From the NCBI RefSeq assembly GCF_003324525.1, contig NZ_QGDC01000002.1, positions 310,001 through 374,000 on the forward strand: a DNA stretch of 64,000 nucleotides, read 5' to 3'. This DNA comes from Mucilaginibacter hurinus. Its GTDB lineage: Bacteria > Bacteroidota > Bacteroidia > Sphingobacteriales > Sphingobacteriaceae. Positions within the stretch are counted from its first letter, which is position 1. Every line of letters starts with the position of its first letter. The notes below the pieces were generated by a model, which was not told where the DNA came from, searched no databases, and saw nothing but the letters and a program-made list of their open reading frames with translations. Made by a program: the position numbers and the translations under genes. Of the stretch, positions 37,901 to 46,186 are shown in pieces.

Positions 37901-38345
37901 AGGTTACATAAATGCCTTCCTTGTCTACTACCATGCCTACAGGCATTCTGAAAAGATCTTTATCCCACCATGTTTCCACTTTATCTTCCAGTCCGTCGCC
38001 ATTGGTATCGGTCAGCACGTAAATATGTCCGTCATAAGCCAAAGCATACAACTTACCGTCAGGGCCGTAGCGTACCACGTTTACATTGGTTACTGATACT
38101 GGCAGTTCTTTGACAGAAAATCCGGGAACGAACATTTGAACCGGCGGTATACCCGTTGTGTCGACAGGTGTAAGGGCTGAGGACGACGAAAAACCATAGT
38201 TATAGTTACCCCCTGTATCAGCGCTTTTTACAGCAAAGAAGCCAATGAGCGAAATTGCCGATAGTATAAATAGAATTGTTAACTGTCTTTTTCCGGGTAC
38301 CGGCCCGGTAATGCTCTGCACGGATATTTGTAAGTTTTTCATCAA
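34914..38345 (-). CDS. Giant propeller / cytochrome c / ThuA-like protein (paralogue 1)
   Basis: 1143 residues. N-terminal signal-anchor at about residues 21-38, then a sorbosone-dehydrogenase-like propeller of the membrane-bound dehydrogenase type, with Ca-binding-like loops DTNGDG (113-118) and DTNKDG (158-163) and GFPPRHPKYLPNVIDEPS. A Planctomycetes-type cytochrome c domain follows with heme site C748-x2-C751-H752 (GEAICSTCHMVNGKG) and a typical GPDLSNL. The last 240 residues are ThuA-like, a glutamine-amidotransferase fold (VFFWNYPGFTE, RGGGLVYIN). Likely a secreted or membrane sugar oxidoreductase. Tandem copy of the next gene. Confidence 0.85.
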   Translation of the reverse strand: MMKNLQISVQSITGPVPGKRQLTILFILSAISLIGFFAVKSADTGGNYNYGFSSSSALTPVDTTGIPPVQMFVPGFSVKELPVSVTNVNVVRYGPDGKLYALAYDGHIYVLTDTNGDGLEDKVETWWDKDLFRMPVGMVVDKEGIYVTSNNKVSLLKDTNKDGKADTEEVLTKDWVRPFVYTGTTETGVDAFGIAKASDGSIYFSLGAADFTNAYVVDTAGKSKYDINSERGTVLRLAPGSSKREIVCTGIRFPVAMAFNEHGDLFASEQEGATWLANGNPLDELLYIEKGKHYGFPPRHPKYLPNVIDEPSVYDYTPQHQSTCGLNFNVSINGGPLFGPQWWVNNAIVSGYSRGKLYRTELIKTASGYVAQNAIIGSVSSLLVDAAPTPQGDLIIATHSGAPDWGNGPNAKGKLFKIIRTNKVLPQPVSVFAAKADQVKIAFDNPVPKEYLAGLADKIKIEYGEFVNSGDRFEVWRPGYQAVDRQMRSLRQEIGVKSVELSVDGRTLIVNTYTHVEPVAYAIKLPAFAADNKAPGSIPQVPNIDLAYNLNAVDVSWVSGNQKWNGTVPHLDLMVVKAFTKPYGASENINTILQKPGTITWKTKLNLWYMLRPIQQPEGSVDYKWPDENVTLVLKSSAPVDVKAGKAKITPSSKQGDAYITKLTFDKVERVPYDLEIAMNSDGKNAGMEVHYYTNEDSRPRALQVSRFFAPWLKEIYPPQVNTTDEKPELAGGNWSRGKKLFFGEAICSTCHMVNGKGKAIGPDLSNLIFRDYKSVMRDIHSPSAAINPDYIAYTVTLKDKRKLVGWVSQTTDSLTVRDLGGNNTTVPLSQVESSKTMSTSLMPEGLDKMLGPQKMKDLLTYLLTARKPLQLDFPFIPAIRTGVEARQVMQEYTPPAPKAKTPAKPLRVLWLASERESQFATKNIWQQNKRDYLLEQKRMTELLGLAYNVKVTNAAKWPTAEQFVNADVIVFFWNYPGFTEANGKQLDAFLQRGGGLVYINQAIKADNAQALANRIGMAFQTGKSKFREGPIDYTFTQGNPLTKGFTKTRFQEESQWQLVQGMNKQVTVLATANEDGKPQPQLWTTTGPAGKGKVFVAVPGFWDWTYDDPLYRMLLLRGIAWAGGKPPYSYEEVVNMGARVTR

Positions 38346-38451
38346 TAGTTATCTAACAAGTTAAATGATTATGCATAATAACATCATTATGTGTTACGAG
38401 CACATTGACATTAATTTGAATGTATTTAAGTTTTATGGGCTATCAATAAAG

Positions 38452-38486
38452 GGATCAATTAACCGGAATGCCGGTAAAATCGATCC
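38452..38486 (-). terminator. Nested hairpin after the second ThuA-cytochrome gene
   Basis: Outer arms GGATCAATT / AATCGATCC (one mismatch) enclose inner ACCGG / CCGGT; on the minus strand CCCTTTATT follows. Confidence 0.6.
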
Positions 38487-38509
38487 GCTTTATTTAAACA
38501 CAATTTAGT

Positions 38510-41500
38510 TTAATTGGTCATTCGTGTACCTATTGTAACAACATCGTTAAACCTGTCGAGTGGTTGGTGGCCGGCCCACAATAAACCCCTGAACAGCAAT
38601 ACCCTGAATAGCGGATCGTCAAAAGTCCAGTTATAGTGTCCCATGATAGAAACAAACACTCTTCCGTTACCCTCCGTTGATGTCCAAACCATCGGCTGTG
38701 GTTCTTTGTCTTCCATACTGGTTGCCAGGATATCAATTTTGCGCGAACCCGGGGTAAGCACCCAGTAGCTTTCATCTTCCAGTACCAACGGCTTTTTGAA
38801 TCCCCTAGTAACGGGATGCGCTGCTGCCGCCGGCGTAAATTGCAAATCCAAACGTCCGTGTCTGAATTTAGACTGGCCACCTTTCCAGGCTAAGCCAATT
38901 CGGTTTGCCAATGCAACCGGATTTTGCGTTGCATCTACACCGTAATGCAGGTAAACAAGGCCGCCCCCGCGTTGCTGAAACGCTTCAAGTTGTTTGCTGT
39001 TGTCTTCATTAAACTGCTGATAGTTCCAGTAAAATACGGCAACGTCCGCATTGTTTAACTGCTCCTGGGTAGGCCATTTGCTTACCTTAGTTACAACAAC
39101 ATTATCCATCAGCATAAGTATTTTGGCCATGCGTTGCTGTTGCAGCGGGTAATCATGCTCATCCGGACCATGGTCTTTTGGACCTGATACCCAAAGTATC
39201 CTAAATGGCTTAGGTTGAACGCCTAACCTTTTTGCAGGAGATTTTTTAGGCGCAACCTTTGGCTTAGCACTCAAGTTGTCCGCCTGGGAAAAATTCCGTA
39301 ATACGTCCTGCACCTCAGACGGCGAGCGAATTTGCGGAACAAATACATGTTCAATCTTTGCCGGACCTATGTTCGTTAATAAAAAGGTCATCAGATCCTT
39401 CATTTTTTGCGGCCCAAGCATCGCGTCTAAACCAGTAGGCATAATTGAACCATTGTAAGGCTTAGTTTCTGCTACGCTTTTCAGCGCAACAGTTGTTCGT
39501 ACACCTGCAGCGTCACGTATGCTTAGCGAATCTTTAGTATATGAAAGTACACCCAGGTAGGTTTTCTTATTTTTTAAGGTAACCGTATGCGCTACATAAT
39601 CAGGATTGATTGACGCGTTTGGCTCGTGAATGTCACGCAGTACCGATGCGTAGTCACGGTGTTTTGAGTTTGAAAGGTCGGGCCCAATTGTTTGGCCTTT
39701 GCCGTTATAAGTGTGGCAGTTGGAACATAAAGCCTGTCCGAAGAATAGCTTTTTCCCTCTTTCCCAGTTTCCGCCAGCAAGTTCGGGTATCTCCCGTTCA
39801 CCTGAAGGCTCTTTCGGAAATATATCCTTTGCCCAGGGCGCAAAAAACCTGAATATTTGCAACGCACGCGGGCGGGAGTCTTCGTTTGTGAAGTAGTGCA
39901 CTTCCATTGTGAATTTCCTGGTGGTATTGGCAGCGACTTCAAGGTCATACCCTTTTTTCTCAACCGCTTTAAATGTAACCCTTGTTTCATAACCGTCACC
40001 CTGTTTTACCGGAGACGATACAGTTCCGCCGGCGGCAGTTAATGTAACGGGTTCTGATGACTTAAACACCAGGGTAACATCTTCAGGCGGCAGTTTATAA
40101 TCAATAGTTGATTCGGGCTGTATTTCAGGCCTTAACATATTATTAAGATTAAGCCTGGTTTTAAATACAAGTTTACCGGGGGTGTTTAAAGCCTGCTCAA
40201 GCCCGGTATATTCACTTGTGGGTTTTAAAAATTCTTTACTTACATTAAGGTCAAGATGCGGTATGTTGCCCTCCCATTTTTTTCCGCCAGCTTCCCATTT
40301 TACATCAATACCGTTAAGGTTGTATGCCATGTCAATATCAGGGCTTTGTTTAATGCTGTTGGCCGATTTAACGTCATTGGTAAAAGCAGGCAGCGTAATA
40401 CCATAACCAACCGGTGATAAGTGCCTGAAGGTGTTAACCAATAAGGTTTTTCTATCATCTGAAAGACTAACGTTTTTTACACCCATTTTTTCAACAGGTA
40501 CTAAACGCTGCCTGAAAACTTCCTTGTAACCGGGGCGGGTAAACTCAAACCTATCACCCGCAGCTACAGGCTCTCCAAATTCAATTTTAATTTTATCGGC
40601 AAGTCCGGCAAGGTATGCAGCTGGCAGGGGCTTATCAAAAGCCACCTTAACCTGGTCTTGTTTTGCTACATAGGCCATAACCGGATTAGGTACCTCCTTG
40701 TTTGTACGCATAATTTTGTACAACTTACCTTTGGCAGCCGCTCCCCAACCCCAATCGGGCGGGCCCGAATGTGTGGATACCACCAGGTCACCGGTAGGCG
40801 TAATAGCCGCGTCAACAGTTAAATACTTACATGAAGCGATAAGACTATTGACAGCCACATAGCCGGAGGGGGTTTTGTGTAATTTGGTACGGTATATTTT
40901 ACCGCGCGAAAAGCCGCATACAATCGCATCATTACGCGCCCAGTCTGCCTGAAAAACCGGACCGCCATTTACAGGTAAGTTAAAGTGGATACCCGTGGTT
41001 GACACATGTTGGGGCTTGTAATCAAACACACTTGGCTCATCAATTACATTGGGTAAATATTTTGGATGACGCGGCGGGTACCCATAGTGCCGGTCGGGTT
41101 GTATGTGCAACAACTCATCAAAAGGGTTGCCATTAGCCGGCGGCCAGGTAGCGCCCTCCTGGTCGGTGCAAAACAGGTCGCCCTGCTCATTAAAATCCAT
41201 AGCTACCGGGAAACGGGTGCCAGTACAGTATATTTCGCGCTCATTGCTTCCGGGTTTAACTTTTAGTATAGTGCCGCGCTGGCTTTTAATGTCGTAGCGC
41301 GATATGCCTAACGAGTCAACTGCATATGGCCTGGTAAAATCGGCTGTTCCTAAGGCAAAAAAGATATTACCATCCTTGTCTTTGGCTATGCCAAAAGCAT
41401 CAACACCGCCTTCGGTTGTTCCGGTATACACCTTCGCGCGTACCCAATCCTTTGTTACAATTTCTTCGGTATCTCCAATGCCGTCTTTGTCAGTATCTTT

Positions 41501-41968
41501 TAGTAATGATACTTTATTTTTTGCGGTAACGTAAATACCCGCCGGTGTTACAGCCATCCCTACCGGCGCGGCCAGGGTACCCTTTTCGCCGTTCCACCAT
41601 TCTACGGCCTTGTCTTCCAAACCGTCGCCATCAGTATCAGTAAGTGCATAGACATGCCCGTTATAACCCAACCCATACAATCTTCCATCGTCACCATATT
41701 TTAAAACATTTATCTGATTTAATGACAGCGGTAACTCCCTCACCGAATAACCCGGAATAAAAACCTGTATATCGGGTATTTCGTCTGCCGTACCATCAAC
41801 TGCTGCGGCGGGTGTAAACGAGGCAGCATTGTTGCCGCCGGGCGAAAAATGACCAGAACCGAGCGTGAAAACGGATAACAGACCTACAGCTAAAAACAAC
41901 AACGTAAGTGTCTTCTTGTTATGTTCCAGCGTTTTAGAACTTTGTAAATCCAGTAGTAAATTTCTCAT
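38510..41968 (-). CDS. Giant propeller / cytochrome c / ThuA-like protein (paralogue 2)
   Basis: 1152 residues, same domain order as its neighbour. The first heme Cys falls at residue 748 in both (here GQALCSNCHTYNGKG, C748-x2-C751-H752), so the propeller and linker have kept exact length since duplication. DTDGDG and DTDKDG loops, YPPRHPKYLPNVIDEPS and NSKHRDYASVLRDIHEPNASINPDY are shared with small changes. The ThuA end has a GPKDHGPDEHDYPLQQQR insertion-like segment that the first copy replaces. Separate promoters and hairpins suggest separate control. Confidence 0.85.
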   Translation of the reverse strand: MRNLLLDLQSSKTLEHNKKTLTLLFLAVGLLSVFTLGSGHFSPGGNNAASFTPAAAVDGTADEIPDIQVFIPGYSVRELPLSLNQINVLKYGDDGRLYGLGYNGHVYALTDTDGDGLEDKAVEWWNGEKGTLAAPVGMAVTPAGIYVTAKNKVSLLKDTDKDGIGDTEEIVTKDWVRAKVYTGTTEGGVDAFGIAKDKDGNIFFALGTADFTRPYAVDSLGISRYDIKSQRGTILKVKPGSNEREIYCTGTRFPVAMDFNEQGDLFCTDQEGATWPPANGNPFDELLHIQPDRHYGYPPRHPKYLPNVIDEPSVFDYKPQHVSTTGIHFNLPVNGGPVFQADWARNDAIVCGFSRGKIYRTKLHKTPSGYVAVNSLIASCKYLTVDAAITPTGDLVVSTHSGPPDWGWGAAAKGKLYKIMRTNKEVPNPVMAYVAKQDQVKVAFDKPLPAAYLAGLADKIKIEFGEPVAAGDRFEFTRPGYKEVFRQRLVPVEKMGVKNVSLSDDRKTLLVNTFRHLSPVGYGITLPAFTNDVKSANSIKQSPDIDMAYNLNGIDVKWEAGGKKWEGNIPHLDLNVSKEFLKPTSEYTGLEQALNTPGKLVFKTRLNLNNMLRPEIQPESTIDYKLPPEDVTLVFKSSEPVTLTAAGGTVSSPVKQGDGYETRVTFKAVEKKGYDLEVAANTTRKFTMEVHYFTNEDSRPRALQIFRFFAPWAKDIFPKEPSGEREIPELAGGNWERGKKLFFGQALCSNCHTYNGKGQTIGPDLSNSKHRDYASVLRDIHEPNASINPDYVAHTVTLKNKKTYLGVLSYTKDSLSIRDAAGVRTTVALKSVAETKPYNGSIMPTGLDAMLGPQKMKDLMTFLLTNIGPAKIEHVFVPQIRSPSEVQDVLRNFSQADNLSAKPKVAPKKSPAKRLGVQPKPFRILWVSGPKDHGPDEHDYPLQQQRMAKILMLMDNVVVTKVSKWPTQEQLNNADVAVFYWNYQQFNEDNSKQLEAFQQRGGGLVYLHYGVDATQNPVALANRIGLAWKGGQSKFRHGRLDLQFTPAAAAHPVTRGFKKPLVLEDESYWVLTPGSRKIDILATSMEDKEPQPMVWTSTEGNGRVFVSIMGHYNWTFDDPLFRVLLFRGLLWAGHQPLDRFNDVVTIGTRMTN

Positions 41969-42000
41969 TAGTTACAAATAATCGGGGTTAACCTAAAATA

Positions 42001-42028
42001 ACCTGTTTGCTGAAAACAGCAAACAGGT
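42001..42028 (-). terminator. 12-bp perfect hairpin between UPF0261 and ThuA genes
   Basis: ACCTGTTTGCTG / CAGCAAACAGGT with an AAAA loop; on the minus strand TATTTTAGG follows, a modest T-run. Probably ends the sigma-54-controlled UPF0261 unit. Confidence 0.65.
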
Positions 42029-42039
42029 AGGGTTCAATA

Positions 42040-42053
42040 GTAACAGGTGTTAC
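42040..42053. promoter_or_regulatory. GTAAC-N4-GTTAC inverted repeat
   Basis: The same half-sites as in the enhancer cluster at 44294-44330, here in opposite order, upstream of the second ThuA gene. A second binding site for the sigma-54 activator is possible. Confidence 0.3.
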
Positions 42054-42082
42054 CTGTATACTTTAATTTAATTGGTATTATC

Positions 42083-43303
42083 TTACATCATTTGCAAAAA
42101 CAGCTCTACAGCTTTTTGTGCAAACATAGGGTCGTTAATATTGGCATCTAATTCTATAACCTCGATACCGGGTTTAAGGTTGCTTTTTAAGGCATCAACA
42201 AATGCGCTGTCGGCTGCCGGGTCCCAAAATAATTGCGGTTCGCCATCTTTTATTGAGTCGAGCATTGAATAGCCTTTTAAAGGAATCAAAAATTTAACCG
42301 TGCCTTTAGATGCGTTTGCCTTTTCGGCAAATATCCTTCCCATATCTGCATTTTCTTCAGGCGTGGTACGCATCAGCGTAACATTCGGATTCCATTTATA
42401 AAATAGCCGGTCCTTATATTTTGCGGGTATGGTATCAGGCGCACCAAAGTTGCACATATCAATGCAGCCGGGCGCTATCAGGTGTGGTATACCTGCCTGG
42501 CCGGGTCCGTCAAGCCTTTGCGGACCGGCGTCAAACACACCACCCCCTATAGTATCAGCCCATTCGGTTGTGGTAATATCCAAAGCGCCTTTAACATGGC
42601 CGTCTTTAATAAGCTGCTCCATGGTTTTGCCACCTGCCCCGGTAGCGTGAAACACCAATACCTCATAACCTTTGTTGCTCAGCATCTCGCGACAACTGTC
42701 TATACAGGGCGTGGTATTACCAAACATTGACGCCGCCACAATTGGCTTTTCATCAGCTGTTGATTCAACCATTGCATTTACCATGCCCGTTAAAGCACCC
42801 GCCGCATTGCTTAGAAACACACGGCTTAACGAGTTGATGCCTGATATATCTGTTAAAGATGGTATAAGAATAGTGTCACTTGTGCCTAAATAGGGTGAAG
42901 TATCGCCTGATGCAACCGTAGATACGCATATTTTTGGCAAACCAAAGGGTAAAGCGCGCATGGCCGCGGTTACTACAGCAGTACCGGCAGTGCCGCCCAT
43001 ACCAATAATACCATCAAAACCCTCTGTTGCATATAGCTCCTTTACAACTACTGCAACGCCATCAGTCATCGCTTTAATTGCCGCTCCCCTATCATTAGCG
43101 TTTTGAAGTGTAGTTAGCGAGGTGCCGCCCGCCGCAGCTACTTTATCTGATGATATATCTATCTTAAACAAATCAGTACTGCCCATAACTCCTGTATTTA
43201 CAGTAATTACCTGCAGGCCGTTCTTTAAAAAAATATCTATAATAAATTTATGCTCGGCGCCTTTGGTATCAAACGCACCAACAACTACAACTTTTTTAGC
43301 CAT
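42083..43303 (-). CDS. UPF0261 / Tm-1-like ATP-binding protein
   Basis: 406 residues. UPF0261 signatures: VVVGAFDTKGAEHKFI at the start, GMGGTAGTAVVTAAMRALPFG, KICVSTVASGDTSPYLG, VFHATGAGGKTMEQLI, and ITTTEWADTIGGGVF. The family is homologous to the N-terminal half of the plant virus-resistance protein Tm-1, which binds ATP; its metabolic role in bacteria is unknown. It follows the PEP-hydrolase-family gene by 2 nt on a sigma-54-type promoter. Confidence 0.9.
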   Translation of the reverse strand: MAKKVVVVGAFDTKGAEHKFIIDIFLKNGLQVITVNTGVMGSTDLFKIDISSDKVAAAGGTSLTTLQNANDRGAAIKAMTDGVAVVVKELYATEGFDGIIGMGGTAGTAVVTAAMRALPFGLPKICVSTVASGDTSPYLGTSDTILIPSLTDISGINSLSRVFLSNAAGALTGMVNAMVESTADEKPIVAASMFGNTTPCIDSCREMLSNKGYEVLVFHATGAGGKTMEQLIKDGHVKGALDITTTEWADTIGGGVFDAGPQRLDGPGQAGIPHLIAPGCIDMCNFGAPDTIPAKYKDRLFYKWNPNVTLMRTTPEENADMGRIFAEKANASKGTVKFLIPLKGYSMLDSIKDGEPQLFWDPAADSAFVDALKSNLKPGIEVIELDANINDPMFAQKAVELFLQMM

Positions 43304-43305
43304 TA

Positions 43306-44151
43306 TTATGCTGTCTTGGTTTGAAAAGTGATGCCCTTAAATTTCTTGATCTGGTTAGTAATAGCAATCTCGGTAGGAAGTCTTTCCATAGAGCTGGCGC
43401 CGTAAAAACCATCAACGCCAGTTGTTCTGTCCAAAACATATTGCGCATCCTCCGGGTCGGCTATCGGGCCGCCATGGCAAAGCACTATTACATCATTGTT
43501 AATGCTTTTACATACATTGGTGATCTCCTGTATTTCGGTTACGCACTGATCAATAGTTTTTGCAGTTTGTGCGCCTATTTTCCCTTTAGTGGTAAGGCCC
43601 ATGTGCGCTACTATAATATCGGCGCCCGCGTTGGTCATTAGTTTTGCTTCATCTGTATTAAATACATACGGAGTGGTAAGCATGTCAAGGTCATGTGCCG
43701 CTTTAACGCAATCAACTTCAAGCTGGTAGCTCATACCTGTCTCTTCAAGATTAGCCCTGAAAACACCGTCTATTAAACCTACGGTAGGGAAATTCTGAAT
43801 ACCGGCAAAACCAAGGGCTTTGAGTTCTTTCAAAAAGCTGTCCCTAATCATAAAAGGGTCTGTGCCGCATACGCCTGCAAGCACCGGCGTACTTTTCACC
43901 GCCGGTAAAATTTCATACGCCATTTCCTTTACAATCTCATTGGCGTTGCCATAAGATAGTAACCCGGCCAGCGAGCCGCGGCCAGCCATCCTGTATCTGC
44001 CGGAGTTGTATATTACTATTAAATCAATTCCGCCAGCCTCTTCGCACTGGGCCGAAATTCCTGTTCCTGCACCGCCGCCAATAATGGGCTGCCCCGCTGC
44101 AATTTTCTGTTTAAAATCCTGTAAAATTTGTGATCTGGTAATTGTTGCCAT
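43306..44151 (-). CDS. Phosphoenolpyruvate hydrolase family protein (TIM barrel)
   Basis: 281 residues. TIM barrel of the PEP-hydrolase / old TIM-br_sig_trns family, related to PEP mutase and isocitrate lyase: [35 protein letters not shown] region (residues 22-56), [43 protein letters not shown]. Homologous to the C-terminal half of plant Tm-1 and to the sensor domain of the divergent activator. First gene of its operon, 18 nt after the predicted sigma-54 transcription start. Confidence 0.88.
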   Translation of the reverse strand: MATITRSQILQDFKQKIAAGQPIIGGGAGTGISAQCEEAGGIDLIVIYNSGRYRMAGRGSLAGLLSYGNANEIVKEMAYEILPAVKSTPVLAGVCGTDPFMIRDSFLKELKALGFAGIQNFPTVGLIDGVFRANLEETGMSYQLEVDCVKAAHDLDMLTTPYVFNTDEAKLMTNAGADIIVAHMGLTTKGKIGAQTAKTIDQCVTEIQEITNVCKSINNDVIVLCHGGPIADPEDAQYVLDRTTGVDGFYGASSMERLPTEIAITNQIKKFKGITFQTKTA

Positions 44152-44179
44152 AAATTAAGGTTACACTTTGGCACTTATA

Positions 44180-44196
44180 GGCAAATGTTATACCAA
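44180..44196 (-). promoter_or_regulatory. Sigma-54 (-24/-12) promoter for the PEP-hydrolase/UPF0261 operon
   Basis: Minus strand TTGGTATAACATTTGCC: GG at -25/-24 and GC at -13/-12 with the exact sigma-54 spacing of TTGGCACGnnnnTTGC. The predicted start near 44169 leaves an 18-nt leader to the ATG at 44151. Adjacent divergent sigma-54 activator supports it. Confidence 0.72.
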
Positions 44197-44293
44197 ATAA
44201 CCTTTAACAAAATTTTTAGCCTTATTATCAGTTAAATAATAATTTCCATATTATTTTTTCTCTTAGTAAAGGAACTTTTAATTTATAAAATTT

Positions 44294-44330
44294 GTTACCT
44301 TGTGTTACCTTAAGTAACAAACATTGTAAC
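44294..44330. promoter_or_regulatory. Enhancer-like cluster GTTAC/GTTAC/GTAAC/GTAAC
   Basis: Half-sites at 44294-44298, 44304-44308, 44314-44318 and 44326-44330, the first three exactly 10 bp apart, forming inverted repeats. The cluster lies about 125-160 bp upstream of the predicted sigma-54 start, the usual enhancer distance, and 22-58 bp upstream of the activator's own ATG, allowing autoregulation. Confidence 0.62.
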
Positions 44331-44351
44331 TCTTTAGAATAGCAGCGAAAA

Positions 44352-46100
44352 ATGTCATTACTAAAAAATGTAATTAAGAACGCGGATAGGCTGGCATCTC
44401 CTTTTATCTCGGTTGCCACAGGGAGTGGCCATACGGCAAAGTCAGCCGTAGAATCGGGTGCAGATATGATCATCGCGCTTAATGCTGGTTTCTATCGTAA
44501 CATTGGCTATGGTACGCTGGCAGCATTTATGCCTTATGGTAATGCCAACAACCAAACGGAAGAGATGCTGAAGTACCATATACTGCCGCACGTGAGCTCC
44601 ACCCCTATCGTAGCCGGCGTTTTCGCTACCGACCCTGAATTGCCGGTAAAAAAAAGGTTGGAGCGTTTAAAGGCGCTCGGTGTTGAAGGCATAACTAATT
44701 GGCCTGCTATCGGCTTTATCGACGGAGCGTTTAGAGATCATCTTGAAGCCGAGGGGCTTGGCATTGAGGCTGAAGTAGCTATGTTGCAGCAGGCCGGCGA
44801 AATGGGATTTGTAACCTTTGGTTTTGCATTATCTGCTGAGGATGCCTGCACGTTTGCGAAAAGCAATGTAGATGCCCTGATACTTAATGTAGGCTTAACT
44901 TTTGAAATGGATGACGCTATTGAAAAGCGCAATCAACTTCAGCTATCAATAACCAAAGCAAAGGAAATGCTTACCATGGTGCATGACACAGGCCACAAAC
45001 CATTTTCACTGTTGTATGGCGGCTATGTTACCAAACCCGAAGATTTTGATGAATTTTTAAAACAGATACCCTTACACGGCTACGCGGGTGGTTCGGTATT
45101 TGAGCGCTTCCCGGTTGAACAGGCCATAAATGCGCAGGTTAAAAGCTTCAAAAACATACCTTTCCCTAACACAAATGCCAATACTTTACCGCGCTTTGGC
45201 AACCTGGTGGGCTCATCGGCGCCGATGAAAAACCTGTTTACGCTAATACAAAAAATAGCCCCTTACAATGTGAACGTTTGTATCGACGGTGAATCCGGCA
45301 CGGGCAAGGAGCTTGTTGCCAATCAAATACATTTATTAAGCCCGCGCAAAAGCCATCCTTTTATCACTGTCAACTGCGGTGCCATACCGGACACATTGGT
45401 AGAAAGCGAGTTTTTTGGTTATGAAAAAGGCGCATTTACCGGTGCTGCCATGCGCCGGCAAGGTAAATTTGAACTCGCAAACAAAGGCACACTTTTCCTG
45501 GATGAAATAGCAGATCTAAGCCCGCACGCGCAAGCAGCCTTGCTGCGGGTTATACAGCAAGGAGAGATTGTTACCCTGGGCGGACAAAAACCGACACCGG
45601 TTGATGTAAGGATACTTTGTGCATCTAATCAAAATCTGGAGAAGTTGGTGGAAGAGGGAAAATTCAGGGTAGATTTATATTTCAGGCTGAGCACTATTAT
45701 TATTAAGATCCCGCCATTACGTGAACGCAGCGGCGACGTTCCGTTACTGGTTTCAAATATCCTGGCAAAACTCTCCATTAAATTCGACAAAAAACTGATT
45801 GGCGTTACCAATAGCTTTATGGACCGCCTTAAAAACAATCACTGGACGGGCAATGTACGCGAGTTGGAGCAGGTTATAACCCGTCACGCGCTGATTGAGG
45901 ACGCTCCAATTTTGGAAGGCAAAGCGTTTAAGCATGCCGATAAGCCTGCAATAACGCAGAGTTATAACGAGAATAACCATGAAAGGGCGGTAAGAGCAAT
46001 GCGTGAAGCCGGTGGCAATAAAAGTAAGGCAGCCAATTTATTAGGGATCAGCAGAAAAACGTTGTATGTATGGATTAAAGAGGGTGATGAACAACTTTGA
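44352..46100 (+). CDS. Sigma-54 activator with PEP-hydrolase-type sensor domain
   Basis: 582 residues. Residues 1 to about 275 are a PEP-hydrolase-family TIM barrel (YGTLAAFMPYGNANNQ, VGLTFE, LLYGGYVTKPEDFDEFL), homologous to the enzyme encoded divergently. Residues about 285-525 are the AAA+ sigma-54 interaction domain with Walker A GESGTGKE (313-320), the GAFTGA loop (360-365) and the arginine-rich end. A Fis-type HTH closes it (GGNKSKAANLLGISRKTLYVW). It probably binds a metabolite through the barrel and activates the neighbouring operon. Confidence 0.92.
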   Translation: MSLLKNVIKNADRLASPFISVATGSGHTAKSAVESGADMIIALNAGFYRNIGYGTLAAFMPYGNANNQTEEMLKYHILPHVSSTPIVAGVFATDPELPVKKRLERLKALGVEGITNWPAIGFIDGAFRDHLEAEGLGIEAEVAMLQQAGEMGFVTFGFALSAEDACTFAKSNVDALILNVGLTFEMDDAIEKRNQLQLSITKAKEMLTMVHDTGHKPFSLLYGGYVTKPEDFDEFLKQIPLHGYAGGSVFERFPVEQAINAQVKSFKNIPFPNTNANTLPRFGNLVGSSAPMKNLFTLIQKIAPYNVNVCIDGESGTGKELVANQIHLLSPRKSHPFITVNCGAIPDTLVESEFFGYEKGAFTGAAMRRQGKFELANKGTLFLDEIADLSPHAQAALLRVIQQGEIVTLGGQKPTPVDVRILCASNQNLEKLVEEGKFRVDLYFRLSTIIIKIPPLRERSGDVPLLVSNILAKLSIKFDKKLIGVTNSFMDRLKNNHWTGNVRELEQVITRHALIEDAPILEGKAFKHADKPAITQSYNENNHERAVRAMREAGGNKSKAANLLGISRKTLYVWIKEGDEQL

Positions 46101-46135
46101 TCATATCTAAGTTATTTTGTTCAAAGCCAGCAAAA

Positions 46136-46165
46136 AAAGCCTTACTAATTTCTTCATAAGGCTTT
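46136..46165. terminator. Bidirectional terminator between activator and xylA
   Basis: AAAGCCTTA / TAAGGCTTT with a 12-nt loop. A7 before it gives the T-run for xylA on the minus strand. Confidence 0.85.
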
Positions 46166-46186
46166 CAGTTTTAGGTTGCAAAAATT

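Noticed and set aside
44169..44185. Plus-strand TGGCAC...GGCA, resembling a sigma-54 promoter toward the activator
   Set aside because: The GG-to-GC spacing is one base short, and it would start about 160 bp before the activator. The minus-strand element next to it has the correct spacing.
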